DNA of 64,000 bases from Oscheius sp. JU75. Its lineage: Eukaryota > Nematoda > Chromadorea > Rhabditida > Rhabditidae. The DNA lies in the NCBI GenBank assembly GCA_037178855.1, contig JASJZC010000006.1:7130001-7194000 (forward strand), given 5' to 3'. Both the position numbers and the translations under genes were made by a program. The notes under the pieces are model-generated. The model saw only the letters and a program-made list of their open reading frames with translations, was not told where the DNA came from and ran no database searches. Below are positions 11,101-21,894 of this stretch, piece by piece; the stretch's first letter is position 1, and each line of letters opens with the position of its first letter.

Positions 11101-14100
11101 TCTCATAAACACTGGCCCGATCGCTGAGTCTGAAATCAAGTTGTTTATTCAGGTTTTGACCACCCAGTCGGAAAGAAAGCAGAGTCCCGAGAAATACCAA
11201 AGCAAAAAGGTGATAGATTGAGAAACCCAATGTGCATAAACTCACACGTAGGGGATCGGTTTGGGGCCAACAAAAATTGGATCAGAGTCCGATCTATTAC
11301 GATTCTCAACGTCAAGAAACCAACTCACCCGTCAGCACTATCTCTGTCGTCGCTGAAGAGCTGCTTCTGACTAGCCTCATAGGCCTTTTGCTGACGCTGG
11401 ATGTTCTTGGCCATATACTCTTCCTTCATCGAGTTACAAATTTTCCTCAGGGCGTTATCTTTCGTGTCTCCGTTGCAGATGAAGTTGTAATATTCTCTCT
11501 TGAACATGTTCCGGAAGCCTTGGACTCCGACCGGTGACAGCTTGTTGTAGACGACGGCAAAGAACAGATAAGCCACTTTCTCCTCCGGTTCCAGGCTCGC
11601 GAATTCACGAGGCACACGGAACTTTCGGAACACACTTTCGGCAACTTTCTGAAATCATTTGTGATCTATTAAAATAAGCAGTGAATCTCACCAGTTCGAG
11701 GTTGATGAGTCCGAGATTATAGATCTCGTCTGGTCCGAAAATGGGAGCTCGAGCATGACTGGCCATGGGATACGAGGAGAAGGAATTGTTGACTCCGCGT
11801 GGAATGGCTGGCATGTTGTAGTTGCGCATCTCGTCCTCGCTTTCTCCTTCTTCATCAACCACATCAGATTCCTCGCTGAAACTCTCGTCTTCCTCATCTT
11901 CAGGACGCGAGGCGTAGACGTCGTAAGGCACCATGTTTCCTCCATTACGTTGGAATCTGAACATGCGAAGTCAGTCAAGAGAAAGAGTACCTCTCTATAG
12001 AACGAGCATCATAGGTGGACTGCGGTCGAGGATGCTGATACATCATAGCCTGCTGCTGGTAGTACTCGTTCGGATACTGCATTCCTCCGGTACTCTGTCT
12101 GCCAGAGAGACGAGCCATTTGTTGGTAGCTGGAAATTGAAGGTTACGAAGCAATGAAAGCTTTGAAGCTAGTCAACAGGCAGTGAACACGACTTAAAACT
12201 GACGGGTAGTACTGCGGATGAACCGGATAGCCGCGATTGTCATAGGCGTGTCGACCGTGATGGTGATGATGCTGGTTGGAATATCCGCGATGATGATAGG
12301 GCATATCATCAACAATATCCGACTTGGCACGGCTTGGCGGACGATTGCGGTTCAGACGACTGCGTCGTGATGCGTCAACGAAGTCCTCTCCGTATCCGGC
12401 GCCTCCGTGAGTACTGATATCCATCGACTCGTTCAAAGAGGGATCCGGTTGCGAAAAGTTGGACATGTTACCTGCAAATCCACTTATTCGAAGAAGAAAC
12501 AGGCAAATCACCTTTGTCATGCGCAGTGTAGCTGGAATTAGAGATATCAGCCTTGTTCCGGGAGCTAATCTGGATGACAGAGCGACGACCACTGAAAAAG
12601 CAATGTGTATTACAAAAATCAACTAAAACCTCTCGACTGGAGGAGCAACCTCGGCCGACCAGGTCATTTAAACAGACAACGAGATTAAAAGCGACAGTGT
12701 GACACAATGCATTCTTTTTTGTAAACTTGTTAGAAAAAGCTTTACTACTACTTTATTTGACACGTTATGACATGTCAAATACTTACCCAGCAGCTTCTGT
12801 CAGAGGATTTCCTCGAACGAGTTTCGGCGTATCGACGCGTGATCTGTCGAGTCGGTGCATAGATTCTGCGGCAGCCGTTCTCACATCAATGTACTTCTCT
12901 CGAACACCTCGATACCGTTCCTGATAGCTGCTGCGGACTCCTCCGCGACTAAAGGCTACTGATCCCTGGAACAAACGATTATTATTCGGACGAGAAACTT
13001 GAGGAACCTGAGTACTGTCACTGTGTTCTCCGTTTTGAACTTGACCCGATGTCGCGATCGGCTGGATTCCGCTTCGAATGGACGATACCGAAGTCCTTCT
13101 TTCTACTACGCGTTCTACTTCCTGTACACTGTCATTTGGAGTACTCGTGGCCTGAGCCTGTCCGATATGTTCGAGCTGGAGTGTATCCGGTGTAGTCCTG
13201 GGCTCTTCCACCTCGGGAGCAACCCTAAAAATGATACACTTTACAACGAGAAAAGGAGATCGTACAGATGGCTACGATCTTCTGGTCGTGGAGACAAGCG
13301 TGGTCGTTCTTCGGTGACAGCCGAGGCCAAAACGGGAGACACCTCCGGAGGAGCAGCCGTCGATTGTGAGCTGGTAGATTGAGCAGTCGTGACAAATTCT
13401 GGCCTAATTTCCACAACAGGCTCCGGCAGTGGTACAGCAGCCTGTATCGGACGGGTTGGAGCAACTCTTCGGACATTTGGTTCGACTGGAATCTGACTAA
13501 CAGGACCGACTCGAGCGACCGGATGTTCAGGCTGAAATCACTATCATGTGAAAAACCAACAGAAAATCAGGCCAACCTCGGGGTGATTCTTGATTATGGG
13601 AGCAACTTGAGCAACTGGTTGAACTTCGATGTGTTTCTCGGCCTCATGAGCTGCCTGATGTTCGAGACTGAACGTAGATTCGCGGCTCGGATCAGAATGA
13701 ACGGAAGGAATTGGCTCAGACTGCGTGCTTTCCACAGCATACGGAGATTTCTGAAACACTCACTTATGAATCCATCTAAGAGGTTGGTCTCGTCTCTATG
13801 AATTATAGGGTCGCACAAGTTAGTCGCGGGGATTCTACTTCACATACCTCATGCACGGATTCTCGTGGCGTCTGTTCCCAGTCATCCCACTCGTCCTCTT
13901 TCTTCTCCTCTTTCGAGTGATTCGAGTTGAACGTATCTACAGAATAAGTAGATTCCGGAGTGACTTGTGACGACTGTTTCGCCGGATGATCGACCTGTTC
14001 TGCTGGCAGTGAAACGACGGGATGTTCCTGAACAGACTGAGGTTGAGCAGGGGCGAATTCGACAGCTGGTGAGGCAGCAGTGGCGGTGGGAAAATCGACA

Positions 14101-14800
14101 GATTCAAACTCCGGAATAGAGGAAAGTGAAGCGACTTGGGGAAGGTAGTACTGCTGTTCTTGTTGAGCCGCATTGTATCCAGTATGATAGTAATCATAAT
14201 TCTGGTAATATTGACCATCTTGTCCCACGTAGCCTTGATATTGGACCTCCTGCATATTTTGTCTTAACTAAAGAACGGGTCCTACACCGGCACCACTACC
14301 TTCACCAGTTAGAAAAATTTTGGGAAAGACTTTGTGAGTAAAAGAAAGCAAACAAACTGAATCTTACCTGGGGAACATGCTGTGTTTGGTTGCTATTCAG
14401 TAATGGTATGTGTTGAACAGGCGGTGGCAAGGAATAGGCACTCGGAGGAGGAACATGCTAAAGCTCATGTGCTCATAGTGACAATTGAAAACGAACCTGA
14501 TAGCTCTGGTTATAATTATTAGTTTGAGCTGGTTGCGATGACTGCTGATAATTTTGAGGCACCTGGACACAGCTTGATTTGGTAATAGGAGGAAAAAAAA
14601 ACCTGGTTAGCTTGATCATGACTCCAATAGTTGTTTTGTGGCTGGCCGAGATTCACGTTCTGCCATGTTTCGGCCGGATTATTGCCTAAACGACCAGTTT
14701 GAGATAAAAAAATAGCAAGTGAAATACCTGTAGCTACATGACTTTGGGCTGCCGGCTGGGGTTTCTTGTTTTGGACAGCCTGCTGCCAATATAAAGACAT
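8190..14800 (-). CDS. sec-16: SEC16, COPII coat assembly scaffold at ER exit sites
   Basis: SEC16 is a peripheral ER protein that organises COPII vesicle formation. The N-terminal third (14800 to about 12000) is low-complexity, rich in Gln, Tyr, Pro and Ser. The central conserved domain begins near 11200 with FLKFGPGGKKITVIPDHS. The alpha-solenoid ACE1 region follows, with KAYEMFTAYLLGGHVDEAV near 10500, then EAVDWAVKSGLHADAMILV and YAQLLAGFGSFNAEAFRYLL near 9740. The C-terminal conserved motif GWMGSFVNKVRSVVPG, DMRLPDDSNPSIVWD lies around 8740-8580, followed by a Gly/Ala/Pro-rich tail ending near ADQEQPQ. The last intron is 46 bp and ends in gtttgcag. The start MSLYWQQAVQ lies behind an atttcag acceptor at about 14822. 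The gene has many short introns and encodes roughly 1,800-1,900 residues. It is the probable first gene of the three-gene minus-strand run. Confidence 0.93.
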
Positions 14801-15505
14801 CCAGTCGTGGGGCCCAGTTTATCTGAAATGTTTTTTGGAGACGGGATAAGAGCACGGCAAGAGAATTGGAAAAGTACTTTTTGTTTTTCCAATACAAAAC
14901 AGAGTTTCACATATTTCTGGTCGTTTTTAGCGTACTATTGTCAGACCACAATTCAAAAGACACCAGAAAATGATAGAATATTTAACGATAAAAGCAAGAT
15001 GAAGGAGCAGCAAGGAATTTAGAGTTTCCAAGCTTGCAGCGGTAAAACCGCTGATGAACAACGTTTTCACGAAATCTGTGGAAATATTTCACTTGCGACC
15101 ACCAAGAAATAGCGATAAAAGCGCGTCCAATCATCCCAAAAGAGGCATATTAACTTCTACTCGGGAATTGAACCAATGCCACGTCACGCACTCGTCAGAG
15201 CTTTCAGGTCACTTTATTCTATACTTTTCGTTCTTCTAGCATTTCCGGAGCTATTTTACAGCAAAAGATGAAGAGAACGTAGAATAAAATTAGGTCAGAA
15301 CAAATAGATTTGTTGGCGACCGCTGCGCAGACTGCTTACGCAGAAGATCTTACTGTACTGTCAAATTTTTTGAACATGGTATGCAGCGGTTTGTTTTTCC
15401 GCAATTGCGTACCCCTCAAATCTCGATGTCCTTCGAATTTGTCGCAGATCTTTAGCCTCTTTTTATCTTTCTGCTGCTTTGTTTCTCATTAAAAACGTAT
15501 TTCAG

Positions 15506-16120
15506 ATGAGCACCGTCGAGGGTCCGAGCACACCAATTCCAAAAGCAGTCATACCAAAACATGTCGTGGCCCAATTAGGAGAATTCAACAAGGCACTCGG
15601 AGAGGCAGAGCAAGCTCTGGAAAAACACTTTGCCATAGATTTTGATCAGCATATCAAAAATGTAAGTCTCACTTATCAGTCGCTAGCTATCGGGCATTCA
15701 GAGAACTGCCGCCGATATGACTCGGATTGACGTGATGTCCGTTTTTACTCTGAGCTCGTTAGGATGGGTCGTGGCTGCTATGAGAGGTGAAGACCCAGAC
15801 GAAAGTGCTTCAATCAGAACTGAATTGGTTACTTTTGTCAGTTTCTTTCCAGATAACAATTTTCCAGGCTCGAAGTAAGGATTATAATGACAGACTGAAG
15901 GAGCTCGACTCTCGGAAAACGGCTCCTCGTGTAAACGCAATAGCAGCCAAGAACTTTGTCAGAAATGCTCTCTGGGAAATTCCTACAGCAGGGGACGACG
16001 ATAGTGGACTTGCACATGGTACTCAATCTCCCGGGGAGGACGAAACGGTAACCTTGTTTATTTTCCCACTTATCATATTTTCAGATGCCTTCCCCCGAAA
16101 CAAAAAGGAAAAAGAAGTAA
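15506..16120 (+). CDS. C1D/LRP1-family nuclear RNA-processing factor
   Basis: C1D-family proteins are nuclear cofactors of the RNA exosome. Four exons (15506-15661, 15702-15827, 15868-16047, 16085-16120) give 165 residues, a little longer than human C1D (141). Family features are the Sas10/C1D-type core ADMTRIDVMSVFTLSSLGWV and the motif DYNDRLKELD, followed by NAIAAKNFVRNALWE. The tail is basic (PETKRKKK), as expected for a nuclear protein. The ATG directly follows cgtatttcag, a likely spliced-leader acceptor. Its stop is only 49 bp from the stop of the minus-strand secreted-protein gene, so the 3'UTRs must overlap. Confidence 0.9.
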
Positions 16121-16169
16121 TTCTTCATTTTTATTAAAACCTATTTGTTGACTTATCTTTTAAAGTCTA

Positions 16170-16910
16170 TTAAATCGATTCGATACTCTTGCAGTACTTC
16201 ATGAACAAACTGATCTGTTCGCAAGTCACATCCGGGTAAGTGATACGTATCAAGGAGCAATTGCCCTCGGCAAACGTCGAGACGTCTTTAATCCCAAAAT
16301 TTGCCGCTGTTCGCTTCGTCTGATCGCACATCACTCGAAGATCTTCCTGTCGGTAGGTAATGTTGTTGATTGTATCATAGATCAGTGGCTAATAATTGCT
16401 TTTTGATGCTTTTTTAAACAAAACTTACGTCAGGAGTTGTCGTCGTCTGCTGATACCTGGCGTTCTTCTCGAGCAAGTGCTGAATCCCAGTTCACAGAAG
16501 ATAGAGTAAAATTGTACCTGCATGTAAGACTTTCTCCCATTCACAGTCCTCGGCTTTTTCGGTTCGACAATTTCCTGACTCGGCGGAATCGTCTGCAGCA
16601 TAAACGGCGTTGTGGTAGCAATAATTTTTTTCGGATGCTTCTTTCGTTTCGTCTTCTTTTTGACCGATTTTATTGGTTTGACTGAGAGCTTTCCTCCGTT
16701 CAGCGGCAGTTCAGAGGGCGACCACTGCTCTTCCTGAAATGGTTTGATTCGCCATCTTGTTCGTAAACTTACAGCAGCGATCTCGAGATTCGAAGACGTT
16801 ATGAAGGCTTGTTCTACGGGCAGAGTCAGAAAGCAAATTTTACAATTGCAATAAGCTTAACTTACTGACGAAAAACCTGCTAGGAGAGAGAGAATGAGGA
16901 CTGATTTCAT
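16170..16910 (-). CDS. Small secreted protein of unknown family
   Basis: I do not recognise the family. The predicted product is about 190 residues. It begins with a signal peptide (MKSVLILSLLAGFSS), then has a lysine-rich basic segment (SVKKKTKRKKHPKK) with possible dibasic cleavage sites, then a Thr/Pro-rich linker (QQTTTTPDP). A C-terminal cysteine domain contains CDQTKRTAANFG, GNCSLIRITYPDVTCEQ and KYCKSIESI, four cysteines in all. Short introns carry gtaag donors and tttcag acceptors, so it is clearly spliced. The layout (signal, basic linker, C-terminal Cys domain) is reminiscent of cystine-knot growth-factor-like ligands, but I cannot support that further. It lies 360 bp downstream of hda-1 on the same strand and converges on C1D. 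Confidence 0.7.
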
Positions 16911-16939
16911 ATCAACCCCTTTCCAAATGGAACTAGCAA

Positions 16940-17188
16940 ATGGCTGCTTCCAGGAGGGTTAGAAAGGTAAAAGCGAAGAAAGATCAGATATGGTGCCGAC
17001 TGACCCAGATGACCAGGCCGGTGTGCAACACGGAGAAACATTTGATCAGACTAATGTTTCGCCGAAGACTCGTTTACTACAGGAAAGCTATCATCGAGAG
17101 GGGGCAATCATTCGCCACGCGAGAACTTTCACTTAACCGTCTTGAGAGGAGGAAAAGGAGGATATTGGTCAATGTTTCACTGGATTAG
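16940..17188 (+). CDS. Doubtful 82-codon basic ORF
   Basis: An open frame MAASRRVRKVKAKKD..., rich in Arg and Lys, lies between hda-1 and the secreted-protein gene, opposite to both. It has no recognisable domain and no splice-acceptor context at the ATG. It may be a chance ORF in the intercistronic gap. It is listed because the 360 bp gap holds nothing else. Confidence 0.15.
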   Translation: MAASRRVRKVKAKKDQIWCRLTQMTRPVCNTEKHLIRLMFRRRLVYYRKAIIERGQSFATRELSLNRLERRKRRILVNVSLD

Positions 17189-17269
17189 AAAAGTGGTATG
17201 CATATAAAACATAGGAGATCCCGCGTGGATTTACAAAATAATGTGATGAATACAAGGAGTGGTCCTCTT

Positions 17270-18964
17270 CTAGCTTTCTCGAGGTCGTTTTTCAGCGGTC
17301 TCCCCATCGTCTTCGGCTGCTCTTTTGGCACATTGCTCGTTCCGCCTGTCATCTCCCTCACGCTCGCCGTCGTAAAAATCTCCGGCATCGCGCACAACTC
17401 GGTCCATGATCGAGGCTAAATAAGATCCTTCGTGGGGAAATTTGCTAAAATCTTACGATGAAGTCGTACGTTTGGATCTGCCATGTCTCTAGCAAGACTG
17501 TCATCATTCAGACATTTGAAAGCATCGTCAGGAATCGCTGAAAAGAGGAAATTGACCGGGTCGAGCCAAAAGACTAACGCTGCATCTGTACGCTTGGCAC
17601 GAAGGTCAGTTTCTCGAGATTCTGCAGCACCATTTCTTGAATTCTGTTCAGATCGTCTTGACTGTTGCAGTTGGGATCATTGGACGGGTCGATGTGGAGA
17701 CGGTAATTAGGTCCGAAATATTCGAAGTAGTCATTATAGGGAAGTTCTAAAATACTTTGTTTAATATCTCTAACGTGTAAAACTGACCATCAGCGACCTC
17801 TCTATCGACAGCCAAAGTTGTCTCGTATGTCCAGCAACGAGCCACATTTCTCGGAGTGTATCCTCCGCCGCCGACGAGCATCAGAGGAATGTTGTAGTTG
17901 CGGAAGAAGGTAACACATTGTCCGTGCCCTCTCAGAGTGAGATTGAAGGTGCCGAGTCGGTCACCATTTAACGAATCAGCTCCACACTGGAGCACGACAG
18001 CACACGGCTGGAAACGCTCCATGACCTTGGACATTACCTGAAGTTCAGATTGAGAAGGTTTGAGGACAAATATACCGGCTTGAAAATGTTCTGATAGGTA
18101 TCATCGGTTATTCCGTCCTTCAGTGGAACATTTACGGAGTAAAGACGTCCTTTTCCGGCTCCAACATCTTTCAAATCTCCAGTTCCGGGGAAGAAATCTC
18201 CATATTTGTGGAAGGAGACGGTCATGACACGATCTGTAGTGAAGAAGGCCTCTTCAACACCGTCTCCGTGATGGACATCGATGTCGACATAGAGAACACT
18301 GAATAGTTACGTAGAACAAATAAAATAACAAAATGTACCGCTTGTGATATTTTAGCAGCTCCAGAATTCCGAGAACGATGTCGTTGGTGTAGCAGAAGCC
18401 GCTGGCTTCGCTCTTTTTGGCGTGATGAAGGCCACCCATCCAATTGATCGCGATATCGGCCTTCTGCTTATTCAGTTTCACCGCTGCGGCCAGTGAGCCT
18501 CCACTGCTGAGTTGACAGAACTCGTAGAGTCCGTCGAAAAGCGGACAGTCTTCTCCGACGTTGAACTTTATCATCTGCTTGTGGTACGACTTCAGATTGT
18601 CCGGACTGGCGCATTTCAAGAATTCCATGTATTCTTGACTGTGGAAGCGTGTCATCTCTTCGAACGAGGCCGGAAACGGTCTCTATAAAGTTATTGTTAT
18701 ATTATTTCGAATAAAAAACTGACATAGACGTCCAGATCACGGTAGATGCCATAGTTGAGCAGCAGATGATGTGTCATCCTTATTCTGTGCGGTTTCATCA
18801 CATGGCCCTGTCCGTAGTAGTAGTTGCCTATGTTTGCTGAAAAGTGGATATACAATGTGGAAATTCAGGTAGGGGCATGAATTTTGAACAAGAAGAAACT
18901 TACAATCATAGTAGTAGGCAACCCGTCTCTTCGAGTGTTCTTTTACCGGCGCTGTCGTGTCCAT
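17270..18964 (-). CDS. hda-1: Class I histone deacetylase (HDAC1/2, RPD3)
   Basis: This nuclear zinc-dependent lysine deacetylase is the catalytic subunit of NuRD/Sin3-type repressor complexes. Catalytic motifs are intact and in order: [13 protein letters not shown], the metal-binding [14 protein letters not shown] (Asp and His ligands), [26 protein letters not shown] (third metal Asp) and [14 protein letters not shown] with the active-site tyrosine segment. The N-terminus [20 protein letters not shown] is typical of the class. The tail is short and charged, ending EKRPRES at a TAG at 17270-17272. ATG18964 is preceded by a 20-base leader starting behind tttttcag, a trans-splice-type site. The gene has many short introns, and the length is close to that of the family (about 460 residues). 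Confidence 0.96.
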
Positions 18965-19293
18965 CTTTGCCAGTACCCTCGTCCCTGAAAAACTGTCGTT
19001 TATTAATAAATCGAAAGGAAGGATATGAAAGAGAAACATAGAATGGCGAGGAACCACTGCAGCACACTTGTATATTATAGATGATCAGCGTGCGTCAAAC
19101 GTTTTACAGAAGAAGAGCTACAATTTGAGATGATTTGTTTTTTTTTTTTGACAAAGGTAAAATGAAAACACCACTTTTCAACTATTTTCAATAGAAAACA
19201 GTGGGCAAAAAAGGAGGCGCGTCGCAGTCGGTGTAATCGATTGACTCCGCCCTTTTCTCTAAGATTGGTGAGGTAAATCGTTTCACGAGTAAG

Positions 19294-20400
19294 TATTGTC
19301 TGTTCAGGAACGGAGTTTGACTAGTGGCATTATGTAGAATTTTTCCTCGCGGAACCCGCCGTACCAGTCCTTTAACATTTAGCAGCAGATTTCACCCGTT
19401 TTTTTAATGAATTTGGTAGTACTGAAACATGTACCATATATATTAAAAGGGGAAACCAGTTAGATTTTCCATAAATATTTGTAAGTCTAAACAACGCAAT
19501 AATGTGTATTACTTCGACTCATTACACAGCTGATCGAATGAGCAGGGATATTATTAAAGTCGAGAGGCCATATCTGCATGAAAAGCGAAAAGCCAACAGG
19601 GGAAGACTGATGATAGGCAATGTGCTCTTCTCAAATGCAGGTCGTGTCAACAACTGGTTTGTTCGAAAAAAGAAAGACTACAGTGTCCCGAAAGCTTACG
19701 TGACGGGACTCCTGGGAGGGCGGGAATTCAAATTTAGCAGATTTTGAGATTGCTACGGGTGTTATAGTCTGTTCACAAAAAACAACCAAACGACCAGGCA
19801 TCGCGGGCTTTTTTTTGGTGCGGATTCAAACAGCTCAAAATTCGTTAGTTTCAATAAGTTCATCTTTTCAATCATTTTTCTTCGTCTTTTACATTGTTTT
19901 TCTCCATTTTCGCTTGTTTTAACCGGAATATTCTGTTTTAACAAAAAACAAAACGGAAAAATAGCTAAAAAATACGGGAAAAGATGAAATTGTTTGATGA
20001 ACGAAATACTTGAAGCTAATTTTTAGCCCTTTGAATTCGCGCCAAAAAAAAGCCCGCGATGCCTGGTCGTTTGGTTGTTTTTTGTGAACAGACTATACGC
20101 CCGTGCAAAAGGCGTCGCCTATTTTTCTCGCGCCATATTCCTCTTTCGAGGGCGGGAATTCAAAATTCATTCCTAGCCGCTTTTTAGATTAATGTAGGGT
20201 ATATGGTATTCGGTGCCAGAAACGGTTTAAACCAGGTTTTCTGTAGGATACTGTACTTAAGGTAACGAGCGGCATTTGCGCCCAGAAGTGGCGACGCGCA
20301 TAACACGCCGTGCGTGAAATGTTAAATGACTGGCCGGCGGATCCCGCGAGGAAAATTCTACAGTATGCCGCCAGTCAACCCGCCCCTGAACAGACTACCG
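19294..20400. mobile_element. MITE-like element A, imperfect terminal inverted repeats
   Basis: The arms 19294-19380 and 20318-20400 are imperfect inverted copies of about 85 bp. Both contain GTCTGTTCAGG at the outer end and TAGAATTTTCCTCGCGG internally. There is no transposase frame between them. Element B is inserted inside, and the right arm of element A falls in the loop of element D. Confidence 0.7.
19763..20097. mobile_element. MITE element B, ~58 bp near-perfect TIRs
   Basis: The left arm (19763-19821) starts TATAGTCTGTTCAC and continues AACCAAACGACCAGGCATCG. The right arm (20039-20097) is its near-exact inverse, ending GTGAACAGACTATA. The length is 335 bp, and a flanking TA suggests TA target duplication. 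It has no coding capacity, as expected of a non-autonomous element. The near identity of the arms suggests a young insertion. Confidence 0.8.
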
Positions 20401-21137
20401 TAAAAGCTCTAATATAAGCACCCCGTACGTAAGAAATATGCTATTGCGTATACGCGATTTACGGGGTCAAGATAACTTTTCTGACTTTGCGATGTTCCGC
20501 AAAGTTGAAGAGCAGAATGCGGGCTATAATTTTGCAGAACATCAGAAAATCGGTCTTTATTCATTTTTTGGTCCGTCACGGCGTTTTACGCGCGTCGCCA
20601 TTTTTTCAAATCGGGCACAAACGCCGCTCGTTTTCTTAAGTACAGTATCCTACAAAAATCCTGGTTCAAATCGGTTTTGGCACAGAATACCATACCTAGA
20701 TTAATCTAAAAAGCGCGCGCTTGCGCGGATTTCCAACTCTTCGAGCTCCAGTTTCTTAGTTTCTTACTTTTTACTTTATTTTTGAAGAATTTGGTGTAGA
20801 AATCAGATCATTAGAAAAACCTAGAGCTAATAACAAGTTTAAAAACCGTTTTTCTCAACAGCGTCTCCACCTGTCACTCGTTAGTTTCAGTTGACACTCC
20901 CATCACGCCTTATAAAAGGCGAAGGCGTCAGTTTGTGGATGGAGATAGCTTCCAAATTTATCACGTCTCCTGTCAGACAGAACTATTCCCATCTAGCCTA
21001 AAAATGTGAAGAAGGAAAAAGAATAATAGATGGGAAAGTATGTGGCTGACGAAATAAGAGATCTAATTTTTAATTCCCGCCCTCGAAATAAGAGATTGGC
21101 GCGAAAAAAAGTGGCGACGCTTTTTGCATGGGCGTAA
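20095..21137. repeat. Foldback pair C
   Basis: The arms 20095-20168 and 21064-21137 are inverted copies sharing GTGCAAAAGGCGTCGCC-like sequence, CTCGCGCC and TTCGAGGGCGGGAATT. A GGGCGGGAATTC piece also occurs at about 19719-19730, so this module has moved more than once. Element D lies inside the pair. Confidence 0.65.
20176..20714. repeat. Foldback pair D, ~140 bp arms
   Basis: The left arm (20176-20315) and right arm (20574-20714) are inverted copies. They share CTTTTTAGATTAAT, GTAGGATACTGTACTTAAG, ACGAGCGGC and the module GCGACGCGC...ACGCCGTG. The module also occurs at 21112-21145. There is no protein-coding signature. Confidence 0.75.
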
Positions 21138-21359
21138 AACGCCGTGCCGTTTCAGTGACAAATAGTCCCGTCACGAACAATTTTAAAGAACTGCATTTTC
21201 AACTTCTCAGCTGAACAGACTATATACTTCCAGCTTTTTTACTGGCAAAAGTGAAAGACACAGAAAAAAAAAATCGCCTAGACTCCTTCAAAAATACTGC
21301 TATGGCGAACCGACCACAAGACATGCGCTTTAAGACCGACTGGGCTGGGCCGAGCCAAT

Positions 21360-21474
21360 TTTCTGCTGTCAGGGCGCGCAACAGAAAACAGCCGTTTTGG
21401 GGTAAAGGCCACAAAATAAAAATGTTCTACAAAGTCAGCTTATTTCTGTTGCGTACCCTGAGCGCTGAAAGCAG
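21360..21474. repeat. Small imperfect inverted repeat E
   Basis: TTCTGCTGTCAGGGCGCGCA followed by ACAGAAA at 21360-21387 is mirrored by TTTCTGTTGCGTACCCTGAG and CTGAAAGCAGA at 21442-21474. It lies within the 120-codon open frame at 21251-21613, which I therefore treat as repeat rather than gene. Confidence 0.5.
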
Positions 21475-21894
21475 ACCTGGCCCTAAACGCAGGGCGCCAA
21501 AATTCTGCCCGACCCAGCTTCTCGGCCATTTTTCACCGGTTTCTCTGGCACTATCGAACTTCTACTCGCGTATGAACAGAGTAGAAAAGTATTGCAGACA
21601 ATCTTGTAATTAGAGAAAAGAAGAGAAAAAAAAGAAGAGAGAACGCGAAAATAGGTTTTAAGAGAATTGCGCAGAGGAACGGAACTGTGGTGTGGCGCAC
21701 TTTGAAACCTTCACCAGACTTCGGATCAAGTTGTCGGGGCAGGGATTTGACTACCTTCTCCTCTAAAATAGCCTGAATTCAGCAAGTCAATATGTTGGAA
21801 TGGAGAGAAAAGCTGTCCAGCTATATCGAGCATCTTCCATCTTCCCATCTCACTCTCTCTCTCGACAAAAAAGGAATAACGAAAGACGGAAACT

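Larger units (their letters stand above)
18990..21894. other. Intergenic block dominated by nested inverted repeats
   Basis: No supported gene lies between hda-1 and the CxxC protein. The two longest open frames (19502-19747 and 21251-21613) fall in inverted-repeat sequence. From 19.29 to 21.48 kb the DNA is an assembly of foldback elements (listed separately). The flanks 18990-19290 and 21620-21890 show nothing recognisable. Confidence 0.6.

Noticed and set aside
19502-19747. 82-codon plus-strand ORF
   Set aside because: It lies inside inverted-repeat element A and shares sequence with foldback module C; no domain or splice context.
21251-21613. 120-codon plus-strand ORF
   Set aside because: It contains inverted repeat E, has low-complexity flanks and no recognisable domain.
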